A DNA stretch of 64,000 nt from DASUPK01 sp963804595. GTDB taxonomy: Bacteria > Actinomycetota > Thermoleophilia > Solirubrobacterales > 70-9. Location of the stretch: assembly GCA_963804595.1 (NCBI GenBank), contig CAWDQZ010000023.1, positions 1 to 64,000 on the forward strand, given 5' to 3'. The notes beneath the pieces were generated by a model, which was not told the origin of the DNA, ran no database searches, and worked only from the letters and a program-made list of their open reading frames with translations. A program made the position numbers and the translations under genes. Below are positions 27,097 to 34,829 of this stretch, piece after piece. The stretch's first letter is position 1. Each line of letters starts with the position of its first letter.

Positions 27097-28236
27097 GTGG
27101 ACCTGACCCTCACCGAGTCGGAGGCCGCCTTCAGGGACGAGGTGCGGAGCTGGCTCGAGGAGAACCACCCCGGACCGGCGCCCGAGGGTGACGACGCCGC
27201 GGAGTTCGAGTTCCGCCGCGCCTGGCAGAAGAAGATGCACGAGGCCGGCTGGGCCGGGATCTCCTGGCCCGAGGAGTACGGGGGCAAGGGCGCCACCCTG
27301 ATCGAGCAGTCGATCTTCAACGAGGAGCTGGCCCGCCAGCGCGTCCCCGCGCCCGCCAACGTCCTCGGCCTCGTCATGGGCGGCCCGGTGGTGATCGCCC
27401 ACGGCAACGAGGAGCAGAAGGAGCGCTACCTCGAGCCGATCCTCTCGGGCGACGAGATCTGGTGCCAGGGCTTCTCCGAGCCGGAGTCCGGCTCCGACCT
27501 CGCATCGCTGAAGACCCGCGCGGTGAAGACCAACGGCGCCTGGAAGGTGACCGGCCAGAAGGTCTGGACCACCTACGCGCACGAGGCGAAGTACTGCATG
27601 CTCCTTGCGCGCACCGACCAGGACGCCCCCAAGCACAAGGGGATCACCTACTTCATCCTCGACATGGATCAGCCGAATGTCGACGTCCGGCCGCTCCGCC
27701 AGATCACCGGCGAGGCAGAGTTCAACGAGATCTTCCTCGAGGAGGCGGAGATCCCCGATGAGAACATCATCGGCGAGGTCGGCGGCGGCTGGCAGGTCGC
27801 GATCACGACCCTGATGTTCGAGCGGGCCGGACTCGGTGCCGTGGCGGTGGTCGGCCTGAAGCGGACGATGGAGGACGTGATCGCCGCCGTGCGCGAGCGC
27901 GGCCTGGACGAGGACCCGATCATCCGCCAGAAGATCGCCGGGCTGCAGATCGGCATCGAGGCGATGCGCCTCGGCTCGCTGAGGGCCCTGACCCAGACGA
28001 TGAAGATCGGGATCCCGGGGCCCGAGGGATCGCTGTCGAAGTGGGAGTGGGCGGACTACAACCAGGCGCTCACCGAGCTGGGCAACGAGGTCCTCGGCCC
28101 GGAGGGGATGCGGGTGAACACGGACTGGAGCTACCGCTTCCTGCGCTCGCGCGCGAACTCCATCGAGGGCGGCACCACCGAGGTGTTGAAGAACATCATC
28201 GCTGAGCGCGTGCTTGGCCTCCCGAGGCTGAGGTAG
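27097..28236 (+). CDS. Acyl-CoA dehydrogenase, catalytic subunit (FadE)
   Basis: 379-residue flavoenzyme that oxidises acyl-CoA to enoyl-CoA. The N-terminal helical domain is followed by QGFSEPESGSDLASLKTRA (about 125), the beta domain VTGQKVWTTYAHEAKY and the C-terminal helices. The catalytic-base region reads SIEGGTTEVLKNIIAERVLG at the end of the chain. The next gene is a shorter dehydrogenase lacking that Glu motif, three bases downstream. Paired FadE genes of this kind in actinobacteria form alpha2beta2 enzymes for ring-bearing or side-chain substrates such as steroids. The substrate here is unknown. Confidence 0.9.
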   Translation: MDLTLTESEAAFRDEVRSWLEENHPGPAPEGDDAAEFEFRRAWQKKMHEAGWAGISWPEEYGGKGATLIEQSIFNEELARQRVPAPANVLGLVMGGPVVIAHGNEEQKERYLEPILSGDEIWCQGFSEPESGSDLASLKTRAVKTNGAWKVTGQKVWTTYAHEAKYCMLLARTDQDAPKHKGITYFILDMDQPNVDVRPLRQITGEAEFNEIFLEEAEIPDENIIGEVGGGWQVAITTLMFERAGLGAVAVVGLKRTMEDVIAAVRERGLDEDPIIRQKIAGLQIGIEAMRLGSLRALTQTMKIGIPGPEGSLSKWEWADYNQALTELGNEVLGPEGMRVNTDWSYRFLRSRANSIEGGTTEVLKNIIAERVLGLPRLR

Positions 28237-28239
28237 CCG

Positions 28240-29259
28240 ATGAACTTCGACCTGAACGACGAGCAGCAGGAGATCAAGCGGACTGCGCACGAGTTCCTCG
28301 CCTCGCGCTTTGCGCCCGCGAAGGTTCGTGAGCTCGCCGAGGCCCGCTCGTACGACGACGGGCTCTGGAAGGAGATCTCGGAGCTCGGCTGGCCCGGAAT
28401 AGCGGTCGCCGAGGAGGACGGAGGCCAGGGGCTCGGCATGGTCGAGCTGGCGGTGCTGCTGGAGGAGTCCGGCTACACCTGTGCCCCGAGCCCGCTGCTG
28501 GGGACCGCCGGGGCGGCGCTCGTGATCTCGGCCGCCGGCACCGACGAGCAGCGCGCCGAGTGGCTGCCGAAGCTGGCCTCGGGCGAGGCGACCGGCTCGT
28601 TCGGAGGTTTCGCCGACGGGCGGAGCACGCTCTTCTGCGACCTGCCGACGGCCCACGTGGTCGTCACCTTCGACGGCGAGGGGGCGCTGATCGCGCCCGC
28701 CTCCGAGGTCGACTTTGAGCCCTTCGAGGCGATCGACGCGACTCGCTCCTACGGCCTCGTCTCCGAGGCCGCCGGCGAGCGGCTCCCGGGCGAGGTCGAC
28801 GGCGGGCGGGATCGCCTCGCCGTCGCGATTGCCGCGGAGCTCACCGGCATCGCCCAGCGGGCGATGGAGATGGCGGTCGAGTACGCGCGCGAGCGCCAGC
28901 AGTTCGGCCGGCCTATCGGCTCCTATCAGGCGGTCTCGCATCGCTGCGCGGCGATGCTGCTCGCCACCGAGGAGTCGCGCTCGCTCACCTATTACGCGTC
29001 CTGGACAGCCGACGCCGAGCCGGAGTCGCTGCCGATGGCCTCCGCGATGGCCGGGGCTCGGGCTTCGGACTCGGGATGGGAGGTCCCGGCCTCGGCGTTG
29101 CAGGTCTTCGGAGGGATCGGCTTCACCTGGGAGCACGATCTGCAGTTCTGGCTCAAGCGCGGCCGCGTCGCGGGCCGCATGCTGGGCACCCCTCGGGATC
29201 ACCGCGAGCGGGTTGCGGATCTCTCCGGCCTCGGCGCCGGCGAGCCCGCCACCGTCTAG
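28240..29259 (+). CDS. Acyl-CoA dehydrogenase, partner subunit (FadE)
   Basis: 339 residues, with fold signatures WKEISELGWPGIAVAEEDGG and YARERQQFGRPIGSYQAVSH, the latter holding an FAD-contact region. The usual catalytic Glu segment near the C-terminus is absent. In its place is LQVFGGIGFTWEHDLQFWLK, which occurs in the non-catalytic halves of heteromeric FadE enzymes. ATG follows the upstream stop by three bases, so the two are co-translated. It is expected to supply FAD or CoA binding residues to a heterotetramer. Confidence 0.9.
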   Translation: MNFDLNDEQQEIKRTAHEFLASRFAPAKVRELAEARSYDDGLWKEISELGWPGIAVAEEDGGQGLGMVELAVLLEESGYTCAPSPLLGTAGAALVISAAGTDEQRAEWLPKLASGEATGSFGGFADGRSTLFCDLPTAHVVVTFDGEGALIAPASEVDFEPFEAIDATRSYGLVSEAAGERLPGEVDGGRDRLAVAIAAELTGIAQRAMEMAVEYARERQQFGRPIGSYQAVSHRCAAMLLATEESRSLTYYASWTADAEPESLPMASAMAGARASDSGWEVPASALQVFGGIGFTWEHDLQFWLKRGRVAGRMLGTPRDHRERVADLSGLGAGEPATV

Positions 29260-29265
29260 CCGCGG

Positions 29266-30198
29266 TCAGTCCTCGGCCAGTTCCGCGACGTAGCCGACCC
29301 CGTCGAGGTCGGTGTGCGTCAGGTACTGCAGCATCACCCGCTCCACCCCGATCTCCTCGAGCTTCGTCAGCTTCTCGCGGATCTGGGCCACGGTGCCCAC
29401 CAGGGAGTTCGGGCGCTCGGCCTGGAGATAGGCCTCGGGGTCGGTCGCGTCATCGCCGCGGACCTCGGCGGTGGCGTGGGCACGCTCGAGCAGGTCGACC
29501 TCGTCCGAGCCGATGATGCAGCTCGTCATCAGCGAGATCACCGGCTCGGGACCGCCTGCCGCCCGCCACGCCTCCCTGACCAGGGGGACCGCCTCGCCGC
29601 ACTCCTCGGCAGTCATCATCACCAGGTTGTACTCGTCGGCCCAGAGCGCGGCCAGCCGCAGACTGCGTGGCTTCGCCTGCCCGCCGACGATCAGGTTGGG
29701 CGCGGTCGGCGGCTTGGGCAGGGCGTTCCCCCTGACCGTGTAGTGCTTGCCCCGGAAGTCGAGCGCGCCCTCCTCCCACTCGCGCCGGACGATTTCGATC
29801 TGCTCCTCGAGCAGCTCGAAGCGCTCACCCAGCGGCGGGAATGGAAATCCGTAGGCGACGTGCTCGTCCTCGAGCCAACCGGTCCCCATCCCGAGTTCGA
29901 TCCGCCCGCCGCCGGAGATCTGGTCGGCGGTGACCACGTTCTTCGCCAGCACCGAGGGATGGCGGAAGGTGGCGGGGGAGACGAGGGTTCCGAGGCGCAG
30001 GTCCGTTGTGACGGCGGCGAGTCCGGCGATTGTCGCCCACGCGTCGAGCGAGCCGCGGTCCGCTCTGCCCATCACCGTGAGGTAGTGGTCGGAGCGGAAC
30101 AGCGCGTCGATCGGGCTCTCCTCGCAGGCCCTGGCCAGAGCGAGCCAGTCCTCCCAGGTGACGGACTCCTGTCCCTCGATCATCAAGCAGACCCGCAT
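29266..30198 (-). CDS. LLM-class F420-dependent oxidoreductase
   Basis: 310-residue luciferase-like TIM barrel. FRSDHYLTVMGR (about 34), TTDLRLGTLVSPATFRHPSV (about 64) and GGRIELGMGTGWLEDEHVAY (about 97) are the standard cofactor-site blocks of the F420-dependent branch. FMN use cannot be excluded by eye. The substrate is unknown. Its ATG overlaps the stop of the upstream small gene by four bases (ATGA), so the two are translationally coupled. Confidence 0.88.
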   Translation of the reverse strand: MRVCLMIEGQESVTWEDWLALARACEESPIDALFRSDHYLTVMGRADRGSLDAWATIAGLAAVTTDLRLGTLVSPATFRHPSVLAKNVVTADQISGGGRIELGMGTGWLEDEHVAYGFPFPPLGERFELLEEQIEIVRREWEEGALDFRGKHYTVRGNALPKPPTAPNLIVGGQAKPRSLRLAALWADEYNLVMMTAEECGEAVPLVREAWRAAGGPEPVISLMTSCIIGSDEVDLLERAHATAEVRGDDATDPEAYLQAERPNSLVGTVAQIREKLTKLEEIGVERVMLQYLTHTDLDGVGYVAELAED

Positions 30199-30488
30199 CA
30201 GTGCTCGACCTTCGCGTCGGAGATCACCCGCATCTTGCCGCCGTGCCGGAAGTGGACGTCCACAATTTCATTCTTGCCGTAGCTGCCGAACAGGCCGAGG
30301 AGCATCGCCGCCCAACGCGCGCCGCTCACCTTCTCCTTGACCAGGGGCCGAGAGAAGACGACCTCGCGCCCGTGCAGGGAGTAGTCCGTGCCCTCGTGCT
30401 GCTCCGTGCCGTTGATGAAGACCTGGATCGGGCGCTCGGCTCCCTTCGGCAGGCGCACGCGACGACCGACTTCAACGCTCTCTGCCAT
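30198..30488 (-). CDS. Conserved hypothetical protein
   Basis: 96 residues, beta-rich by pattern (RVRLPKGAERPIQVFINGTE, GREVVFSRPLV), with one weakly hydrophobic stretch ARWAAMLLGLFGSYGK near 58-73. I do not recognise a domain. TAAGCT lies seven bases before ATG, a near-leaderless promoter. It heads a two-gene unit with the F420-type oxidoreductase through a 4-base overlap, so a role linked to that enzyme is possible. Confidence 0.7.
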   Translation of the reverse strand: MAESVEVGRRVRLPKGAERPIQVFINGTEQHEGTDYSLHGREVVFSRPLVKEKVSGARWAAMLLGLFGSYGKNEIVDVHFRHGGKMRVISDAKVEH

Positions 30489-30512
30489 CGGTCGCAGCTT
30501 ATTCCCGCGACC

Positions 30513-30857
30513 TCAGCGCTCGAGCGCTTCCTGGAGGCGCTCGAATGCCTCGTCCAGCGTGTCCGCGCCGATCCTCTCCTTGCGGATCGCGCCGCTGTAG
30601 GGGATCACGGTGCCATCGCCCATCACATCGATGCCGCCCTCGGGTGCCCGGATCAGGCCGGGGCCTGAGATCTCGATCCGCGCGTGGACACGCTGGTCGG
30701 GAGCGTGGGTCCGAAAGACGCTGATCGCGGGCAGTCCACTCTCGAGCCTGATCTCCTCGACCCGACGCTGTGCCTCATCGATCGCCTCGTCGAGCGAGTC
30801 GAACTTCTCCCTTCCGACACTCGACCCGTGCCGGACCGTCACCTTCCACTTGCCCAC
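30513..30857 (-). CDS. Hypothetical protein, DUF-type small protein
   Basis: 114 residues from GTG 30857. TAGTCT lies eight bases upstream, and the open frame further upstream lacks coding character. The sequence has a basic start (VGKWKVTVRHG), a helix DSLDEAIDEAQRRVEEI, then a strand-rich segment with ARIEISGPGLIRAPEGGIDV and a C-terminal helix DTLDEAFERLQEALER. No family is recognised and no membrane segment or signal peptide is seen. It stands alone. Confidence 0.65.
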   Translation of the reverse strand: MGKWKVTVRHGSSVGREKFDSLDEAIDEAQRRVEEIRLESGLPAISVFRTHAPDQRVHARIEISGPGLIRAPEGGIDVMGDGTVIPYSGAIRKERIGADTLDEAFERLQEALER

Positions 30858-30889
30858 GCGCGCGCAGACTAGCCTGGGATACTGCGCCG

Positions 30890-31235
30890 ATGCCCGGGGA
30901 GAACGTGGACCGCCGCCGCGGAGCTCTTCGATCCCGAGGTCGAGATACACCCGCCGGAGGGCGCGGTCGGCGGCAGCATCCAGCGTGGCTATGAGGGGAT
31001 CGTTCGCAACTGGAGCGACCTGCTCGCGACGTTTGACGAGTTCCTGATCGCCCCCCTGGAGTTCCGGGCGGCCGATGGCCAGGTCATCGTCATCCAGCGC
31101 AACATCGGCCGCATGGGCGAAATGGAGGTGAATGAGACCCACTCGGTCCTCTTCAGCTTCCGAAATCGCAGGATCGCCCGGATTGACGTGTTCGCCCACC
31201 CGGAAGGTGCGCTCGAGGCGGCCTCCGTGCGCTAG
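30890..31235 (+). pseudogene. SnoaL-like protein with damaged 5' end
   Basis: The frame ending at TAG 31233-31235 reads AAAELFDPEVEIHPPEGAVG then YEGIVRNWSDLLATFDEF and ends GALEAASVR, clearly an NTF2/SnoaL fold of about 110 residues. It has no ATG/GTG/TTG in frame. The only plausible start, ATG 30890 (MPGENVD, matching the usual SnoaL opening), is in another frame, and the helix that should link NVD to AAAELFDP is missing. A small deletion plus frame change is the simplest reading. The stop shares CTAG with citrate synthase. Confidence 0.6.
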
Positions 31236-32635
31236 GCGCCGCGCCGCGGGCGCTTCGGCCGCTTCGCCGGCGGCCCGGTGATCTTCTCCGGGCCCTCGCG
31301 CTTCTCGGGCGGGGTGTAGTCGACGTCGCGACGGCCGGTGTAGATCTGGCGCGGCCGCGCGATCTTCAGCTCCGGGTCGGAGTTCTGCTCCATCCACTGG
31401 GCGACCCAGCCAGAGGTGCGCGGGATCGCAAAGATCACCGTGAACATGTCGGTGGGGATCCCCATCGCCTCGTAGATCAGGCCGGAGTAGAAGTCGACGT
31501 TCGGGTAGAGCTTGCGCGAGGTGAAGTACTCGTCATCGAGCGCCCGCTTCTCGAGCTCGGTGGCGATGTCGAGCAGCGGATTGTCCCCGGTCGCCTCGAG
31601 CACCTCGTCGACGTGCTTCTTGATGATCCGCGCACGCGGGTCGTAGTTCTTGTAGACCCGGTGGCCGAAGCCCATCAGCTTCTCCTCGCGGTTCTTGACG
31701 CCCTCGAGGAATGCCGGGATGTTGTCGACGGTCTCGATCCGGCGGAGCATCGCCAGGGCCGCCTCGTTGGCGCCGCCGTGCAGCGGGCCGTAGAGCGCCG
31801 CCACGCCGGCCGCGACGGCCGAGTAGGGATCCACGCCGGAGGAGCCGACGGAGCGGACGGCGTTGGTCGAGCAGTTCTGCTCGTGGTCCGCGTGAAGGAT
31901 GAAGAGCACGTCCAGCGCCTTTGCCAGGCGTGGATCGGCCTGGAACGTGTTCTCCATCTTGAACAGCATCGAGAGGAAGTTCTCGGAGTAGGAGAGCTCG
32001 TTGTCGGGATAGACGTAGGGGAGCCCCATGCTGTGGCGGTAGGCCCAGGCGGCCAGGGTCGGCGTCTTGGCGATCAGGCGAATCGCCGCCATGTAGCGCT
32101 CCTCCGGATCGTCGATGTGCTTCGCGTCCGGATAGAAGGTCGAGAGCGCGCCGACGTTGGCGAGCAGCATCCCCATCGGGTGGGCGTCGTGGCGGAAGCC
32201 TTCGTTGAACTTCTTGATGTCCTCGTGGGCGAAGGTGTGGTGGGTGACGTCGAACGTCCAGCGCTCGAGCTGAGGCGGAGTGGGCAGCTCGCCGAAGATC
32301 AACAGGTAGGCGACCTCGAGGTAGGTCGAGTGCTCGCAGAGCTGCTCGATCGGGATGCCGCGATGCTGCAGGACCCCCGCCTCGCCGTCGATGTAGGTGA
32401 TCGCCGACCGGCACGAGGCGGTGTTCGTGAACGCCGGGTCGTAGCCCATCAGGCCGAAGTCGTCGTCCGAGATCTTGATCTGCCGCAGGTCCATCGTCCG
32501 GACGGTCCCGTCGCTGATCTCGAGCTCGTAGGTCTTGCCCGTGCGGTTGTCTGTCACGCTCAGGGTGTCACCACCCGAGGCTCCGTCCCGCGAGGCGTCC
32601 GCCTGCGGCTGCTGCGTCTCCTGCTTCGTCGCCAT
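31232..32635 (-). CDS. gltA: Citrate synthase
   Basis: 467-residue hexameric-type citrate synthase, condensing oxaloacetate and acetyl-CoA. Catalytic residues sit in ILHADHEQNCSTNAVR (His, about 295), GFGHRVYKNYDPRA (His, about 335) and PNVDFYSGLIYEAMGIP (Asp, about 395). The N-terminal beta domain (residues 20-65) is that of the GltA type. ATG 32635 has GAGGAGG six bases upstream and is preferred over TTG 32638. A basic C-terminal tail (GPPAKRPKRPRRGA) is odd for the family. With acnA and kgd, three steps of the oxidative TCA branch lie in this window, in separate transcripts. Confidence 0.96.
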   Translation of the reverse strand: MATKQETQQPQADASRDGASGGDTLSVTDNRTGKTYELEISDGTVRTMDLRQIKISDDDFGLMGYDPAFTNTASCRSAITYIDGEAGVLQHRGIPIEQLCEHSTYLEVAYLLIFGELPTPPQLERWTFDVTHHTFAHEDIKKFNEGFRHDAHPMGMLLANVGALSTFYPDAKHIDDPEERYMAAIRLIAKTPTLAAWAYRHSMGLPYVYPDNELSYSENFLSMLFKMENTFQADPRLAKALDVLFILHADHEQNCSTNAVRSVGSSGVDPYSAVAAGVAALYGPLHGGANEAALAMLRRIETVDNIPAFLEGVKNREEKLMGFGHRVYKNYDPRARIIKKHVDEVLEATGDNPLLDIATELEKRALDDEYFTSRKLYPNVDFYSGLIYEAMGIPTDMFTVIFAIPRTSGWVAQWMEQNSDPELKIARPRQIYTGRRDVDYTPPEKREGPEKITGPPAKRPKRPRRGA

Positions 32636-32698
32636 CAAACCTCCTCGACATGAAACGGATCGCGCCCGGGGGCGCGCCTCGCATAAGGCGTACCCACA

Positions 32699-32704
32699 TA
32701 TCTT
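32699..32704 (+). promoter_or_regulatory. Leaderless promoter of the methyltransferase gene
   Basis: TATCTT, six bases (CTCACG), then GTG at 32711. Confidence 0.6.
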
Positions 32705-32710
32705 CTCACG

Positions 32711-33439
32711 GTGGCGATGTCGGCAGACCGACTGAACAAGGAGGAGACGCTGGCCCTGTTCTCGGGCTTGCCGCGCCGGTACGACCTCGCCGGCGCCCTG
32801 CTCAGCTTCGGCCAGGATCCGCGCTGGCGCCGCGAAATGGTCGGCAGGGTCGAGGCGAAGCCGAATCAGCGCGTTCTGGACGTCGCCACCGGCACGGGCA
32901 TGGTCGCCACTGCGCTCGTGAGGCGGTATGGCTGCTCCGTCGTCGGCTTGGACCAGAGCCCGGAGATGCTCTCGGGCGCCCGGGCGAAGCTGAATGCCGA
33001 CCGCCGGCTCGGGGAGCGCATCGAGCTCGTTCGAGGCGAAGCCGAGTCACTTCCCTTCGGCGACGGCGAGTTCGACCATCTCACCTTCACCTACCTGCTC
33101 CGCTACGTCGAGGATCCGGGCGCCACCCTGTCTGAGCTCGCCCGAGTGGTGAAACCGGGCGGCAGGGTTGCCTCGTTGGAGTTCATGCTCCCGCCGGACC
33201 GACTGGCCCGCTCGCTCTGGCGGATCTACACGCGCCATTTCATGCCGGTCCTGGGGCGCCTGGTCTCTCCCGATTGGCAGGAGGTGGGTCGCTTCCTGGG
33301 GCCGAGCATCACGGACCTCTACGGTCGGCTGCCCCTCGACCGGCAGCTCGGGCTCTGGCGAACCGCCGGGATCGAGCGGGTGCAGGCACGCGTCATGAGC
33401 TTCGGGGGCGGCGTCGTCATCTGGGGGACCCGTGCCTGA
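32711..33439 (+). CDS. menG: Demethylmenaquinone-type methyltransferase (UbiE/MenG family)
   Basis: 242-residue class I SAM methyltransferase. Motif I is VLDVATGTGMVATALVRRYG (about 56-75), followed by LDQSPEMLSGARAKL and FDHLTFTYLLRYVEDPGATL. The helix RRYDLAGALLSFGQDPRWRR at the start is the UbiE/MenG quinone-binding signature. In an actinobacterium it most likely performs the last methylation of menaquinone. The start is GTG 32711, with an ATG two codons later. The downstream UbiA-like gene overlaps its stop by eight bases. Confidence 0.88.
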   Translation: MAMSADRLNKEETLALFSGLPRRYDLAGALLSFGQDPRWRREMVGRVEAKPNQRVLDVATGTGMVATALVRRYGCSVVGLDQSPEMLSGARAKLNADRRLGERIELVRGEAESLPFGDGEFDHLTFTYLLRYVEDPGATLSELARVVKPGGRVASLEFMLPPDRLARSLWRIYTRHFMPVLGRLVSPDWQEVGRFLGPSITDLYGRLPLDRQLGLWRTAGIERVQARVMSFGGGVVIWGTRA

Positions 33440-34181
33440 GGAGGGACTGAAGCGGCCGGCGTTCTACGCGATGCGGCGAGGGGGATGGCGCGACCTGGTC
33501 ACGGTCCTTCATCCTCCGTACACGGCGTGGAACCTCGCCAACGTCTGCTTCGGGGCGGCGGCGGCCTCCCAGATCCACACCGACCGGTTCGTCTCGACCC
33601 TGGCGGCCTTCTTTCTCGCCGTCGGCGTCGGAGCGCACACCCTCGACGAGCTCAATGGACGGCCCCTGAACACACAGCTGTCCGACCGGACGCTGATCGC
33701 GCTCGCCGTCGGCTCGCTCACCGGGGCGATCGGCATCGGCATCGCGGGCTGCGTGATCATCTCCGCCACCCTGATCCCCTTCGTGCTCGCCGGTGCGTTC
33801 ATCGTCGTGGCATACAACCTGGAGCTCTTCGGGGGTCGTTTCCACACCGACTTCTGGCTGGCAGCGGCCTGGGGCGGGTTTCCAGCGCTCACGTCCTGGT
33901 GGGTGAACACCCTCTCGTTCGGCTCCGCGAAGACCGTCGTGGCGGGTGCGCTCGTCACCGCGGGCTGCTTCGGCCTGACGACAGTGCAGCGTCGCCTGTC
34001 GACTCCGGTGCGGCGGCTGCGGCGGAAGACCGTCTCCGTGAGCGGGGAGCAACGGCTCGAGGACGGGACCGTGATTCCGCTGACCGCCTCGGAGCTCGCC
34101 GGGCCACTGGATGGATCCCTGCGCAGCCTGTCCTGGGCGGTCGTCGCGCTGTCGATCGGCCTGGTGGTGATCCGCTATTGA
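33432..34181 (+). CDS. UbiA-like membrane protein (hypothetical)
   Basis: 249 residues with about six to seven membrane helices between 35 and 165 and a last one at 230-249. AHTLDELNGRPLNTQLSDRT near 68-87 resembles the Asp-rich motif of UbiA prenyltransferases in degenerate form (DELNGRP). FIVVAYNLELFGGRFHTD near 118 could be the second site. It starts with GTG inside the menG-like gene, so a role in quinone or isoprenoid chemistry is inferred. A soluble loop (175-220) separates the last helix. Activity is uncertain. Confidence 0.7.
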   Translation: MPEEGLKRPAFYAMRRGGWRDLVTVLHPPYTAWNLANVCFGAAAASQIHTDRFVSTLAAFFLAVGVGAHTLDELNGRPLNTQLSDRTLIALAVGSLTGAIGIGIAGCVIISATLIPFVLAGAFIVVAYNLELFGGRFHTDFWLAAAWGGFPALTSWWVNTLSFGSAKTVVAGALVTAGCFGLTTVQRRLSTPVRRLRRKTVSVSGEQRLEDGTVIPLTASELAGPLDGSLRSLSWAVVALSIGLVVIRY

Positions 34182-34194
34182 CGGCCGGCGCCGG

Positions 34195-34719
34195 CTAGGC
34201 AGGCGACGTCTCGAGCGCCACCCTGAGTGACTGGGCGTCGAATGAGCCGCCGTACAGCCGGCCGCCGACGAAGAAGCTGGGCGTCCCGGTGACGCCGCTT
34301 GCGAGGCCGCTGTCGAGGTCTCGCTGGACGCGTGGGCGGTGGACCTCGGAGTCCAGCTCGGATCCCACCCGATCCGTGTCGAGACCGAGCTCATCGGCGT
34401 AGGCGATCAGGTCCTCGCGGGAGAGAGTCCCGCCGGACTCGTACATGCGGTCGTGCATCTGCCAGAACGCGCCCTGGGCCGCCGCCGCCTCGGCCGCCTC
34501 CGCGGCGCGCTCGGCGTCCGGGTGGATCTCACGCAGCGGGAAGTGGCGGAAGGCGAACAACAGCCTGCCGGCCATCTGATCCCGGATCCGGCGCAGGATG
34601 GGGTAGGCCGCGGTGCAGTAGGGACACTGGAAGTCGCCGTACATGACCAGCTCGAATTCCGCGCGGTCGGGCCCGTCGATGTGGTCCTCCGCGGAGAGCG
34701 GGGGCGTCAGCTCTGCCAT
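34195..34719 (-). CDS. DsbA-family thioredoxin-fold oxidoreductase
   Basis: 174 residues without a signal peptide, so cytoplasmic. The active site Cys32-Pro-Tyr-Cys35 lies in YGDFQCPYCTAAYP. The helical insert (KxFWQMHDRMYESGG-like) and cis-Pro loop TGTPSFFVGGRLYGGS are as in DsbA/FrnE relatives. It should handle disulfide exchange or act as a glutathione-S-transferase-kappa-like enzyme on unknown partners. ATG 34719 follows TACGAT by ten bases. Its 5' flank overlaps the remnant gene on the other strand. Confidence 0.85.
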   Translation of the reverse strand: MAELTPPLSAEDHIDGPDRAEFELVMYGDFQCPYCTAAYPILRRIRDQMAGRLLFAFRHFPLREIHPDAERAAEAAEAAAAQGAFWQMHDRMYESGGTLSREDLIAYADELGLDTDRVGSELDSEVHRPRVQRDLDSGLASGVTGTPSFFVGGRLYGGSFDAQSLRVALETSPA

Positions 34720-34730
34720 CGCGAGCGCGA

Positions 34731-34829
34731 TCGTATGCTCGGCTGCGCCAGGAGGGCCGCCTCAGGCAGGACCTCTTCCGCCGCATCCAGGCCGACCTGG
34801 ACCTCGACGAGGCGCGGCTGCGGACCTAG
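34731..34829 (+). pseudogene. Remnant 3' end of a gene, possibly a CPA1-type antiporter
   Basis: The + frame ending TAG 34827-34829 reads YARLRQEGRLRQDLFRRIQA then DLDLDEARLRT. This amphipathic tail looks like the C-terminus of monovalent-cation/proton antiporters (pattern LRRxExxLDLEEARL). Nothing upstream belongs to such a gene, because the DsbA gene occupies that DNA on the other strand. It is likely a decayed leftover. The stop shares CTAG with the PfkB gene. Identification is tentative. Confidence 0.35.

Noticed and set aside
27034..29202. 722-codon minus-strand frame opposite the FadE pair
   Set aside because: Complement of two well-supported dehydrogenases, with no family features.
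30858..31397. N-terminal extension of the gene ending at 30513
   Set aside because: The extra 180 codons are antisense to a SnoaL gene and to the citrate synthase tail. The coding pattern starts only at GTG 30857.
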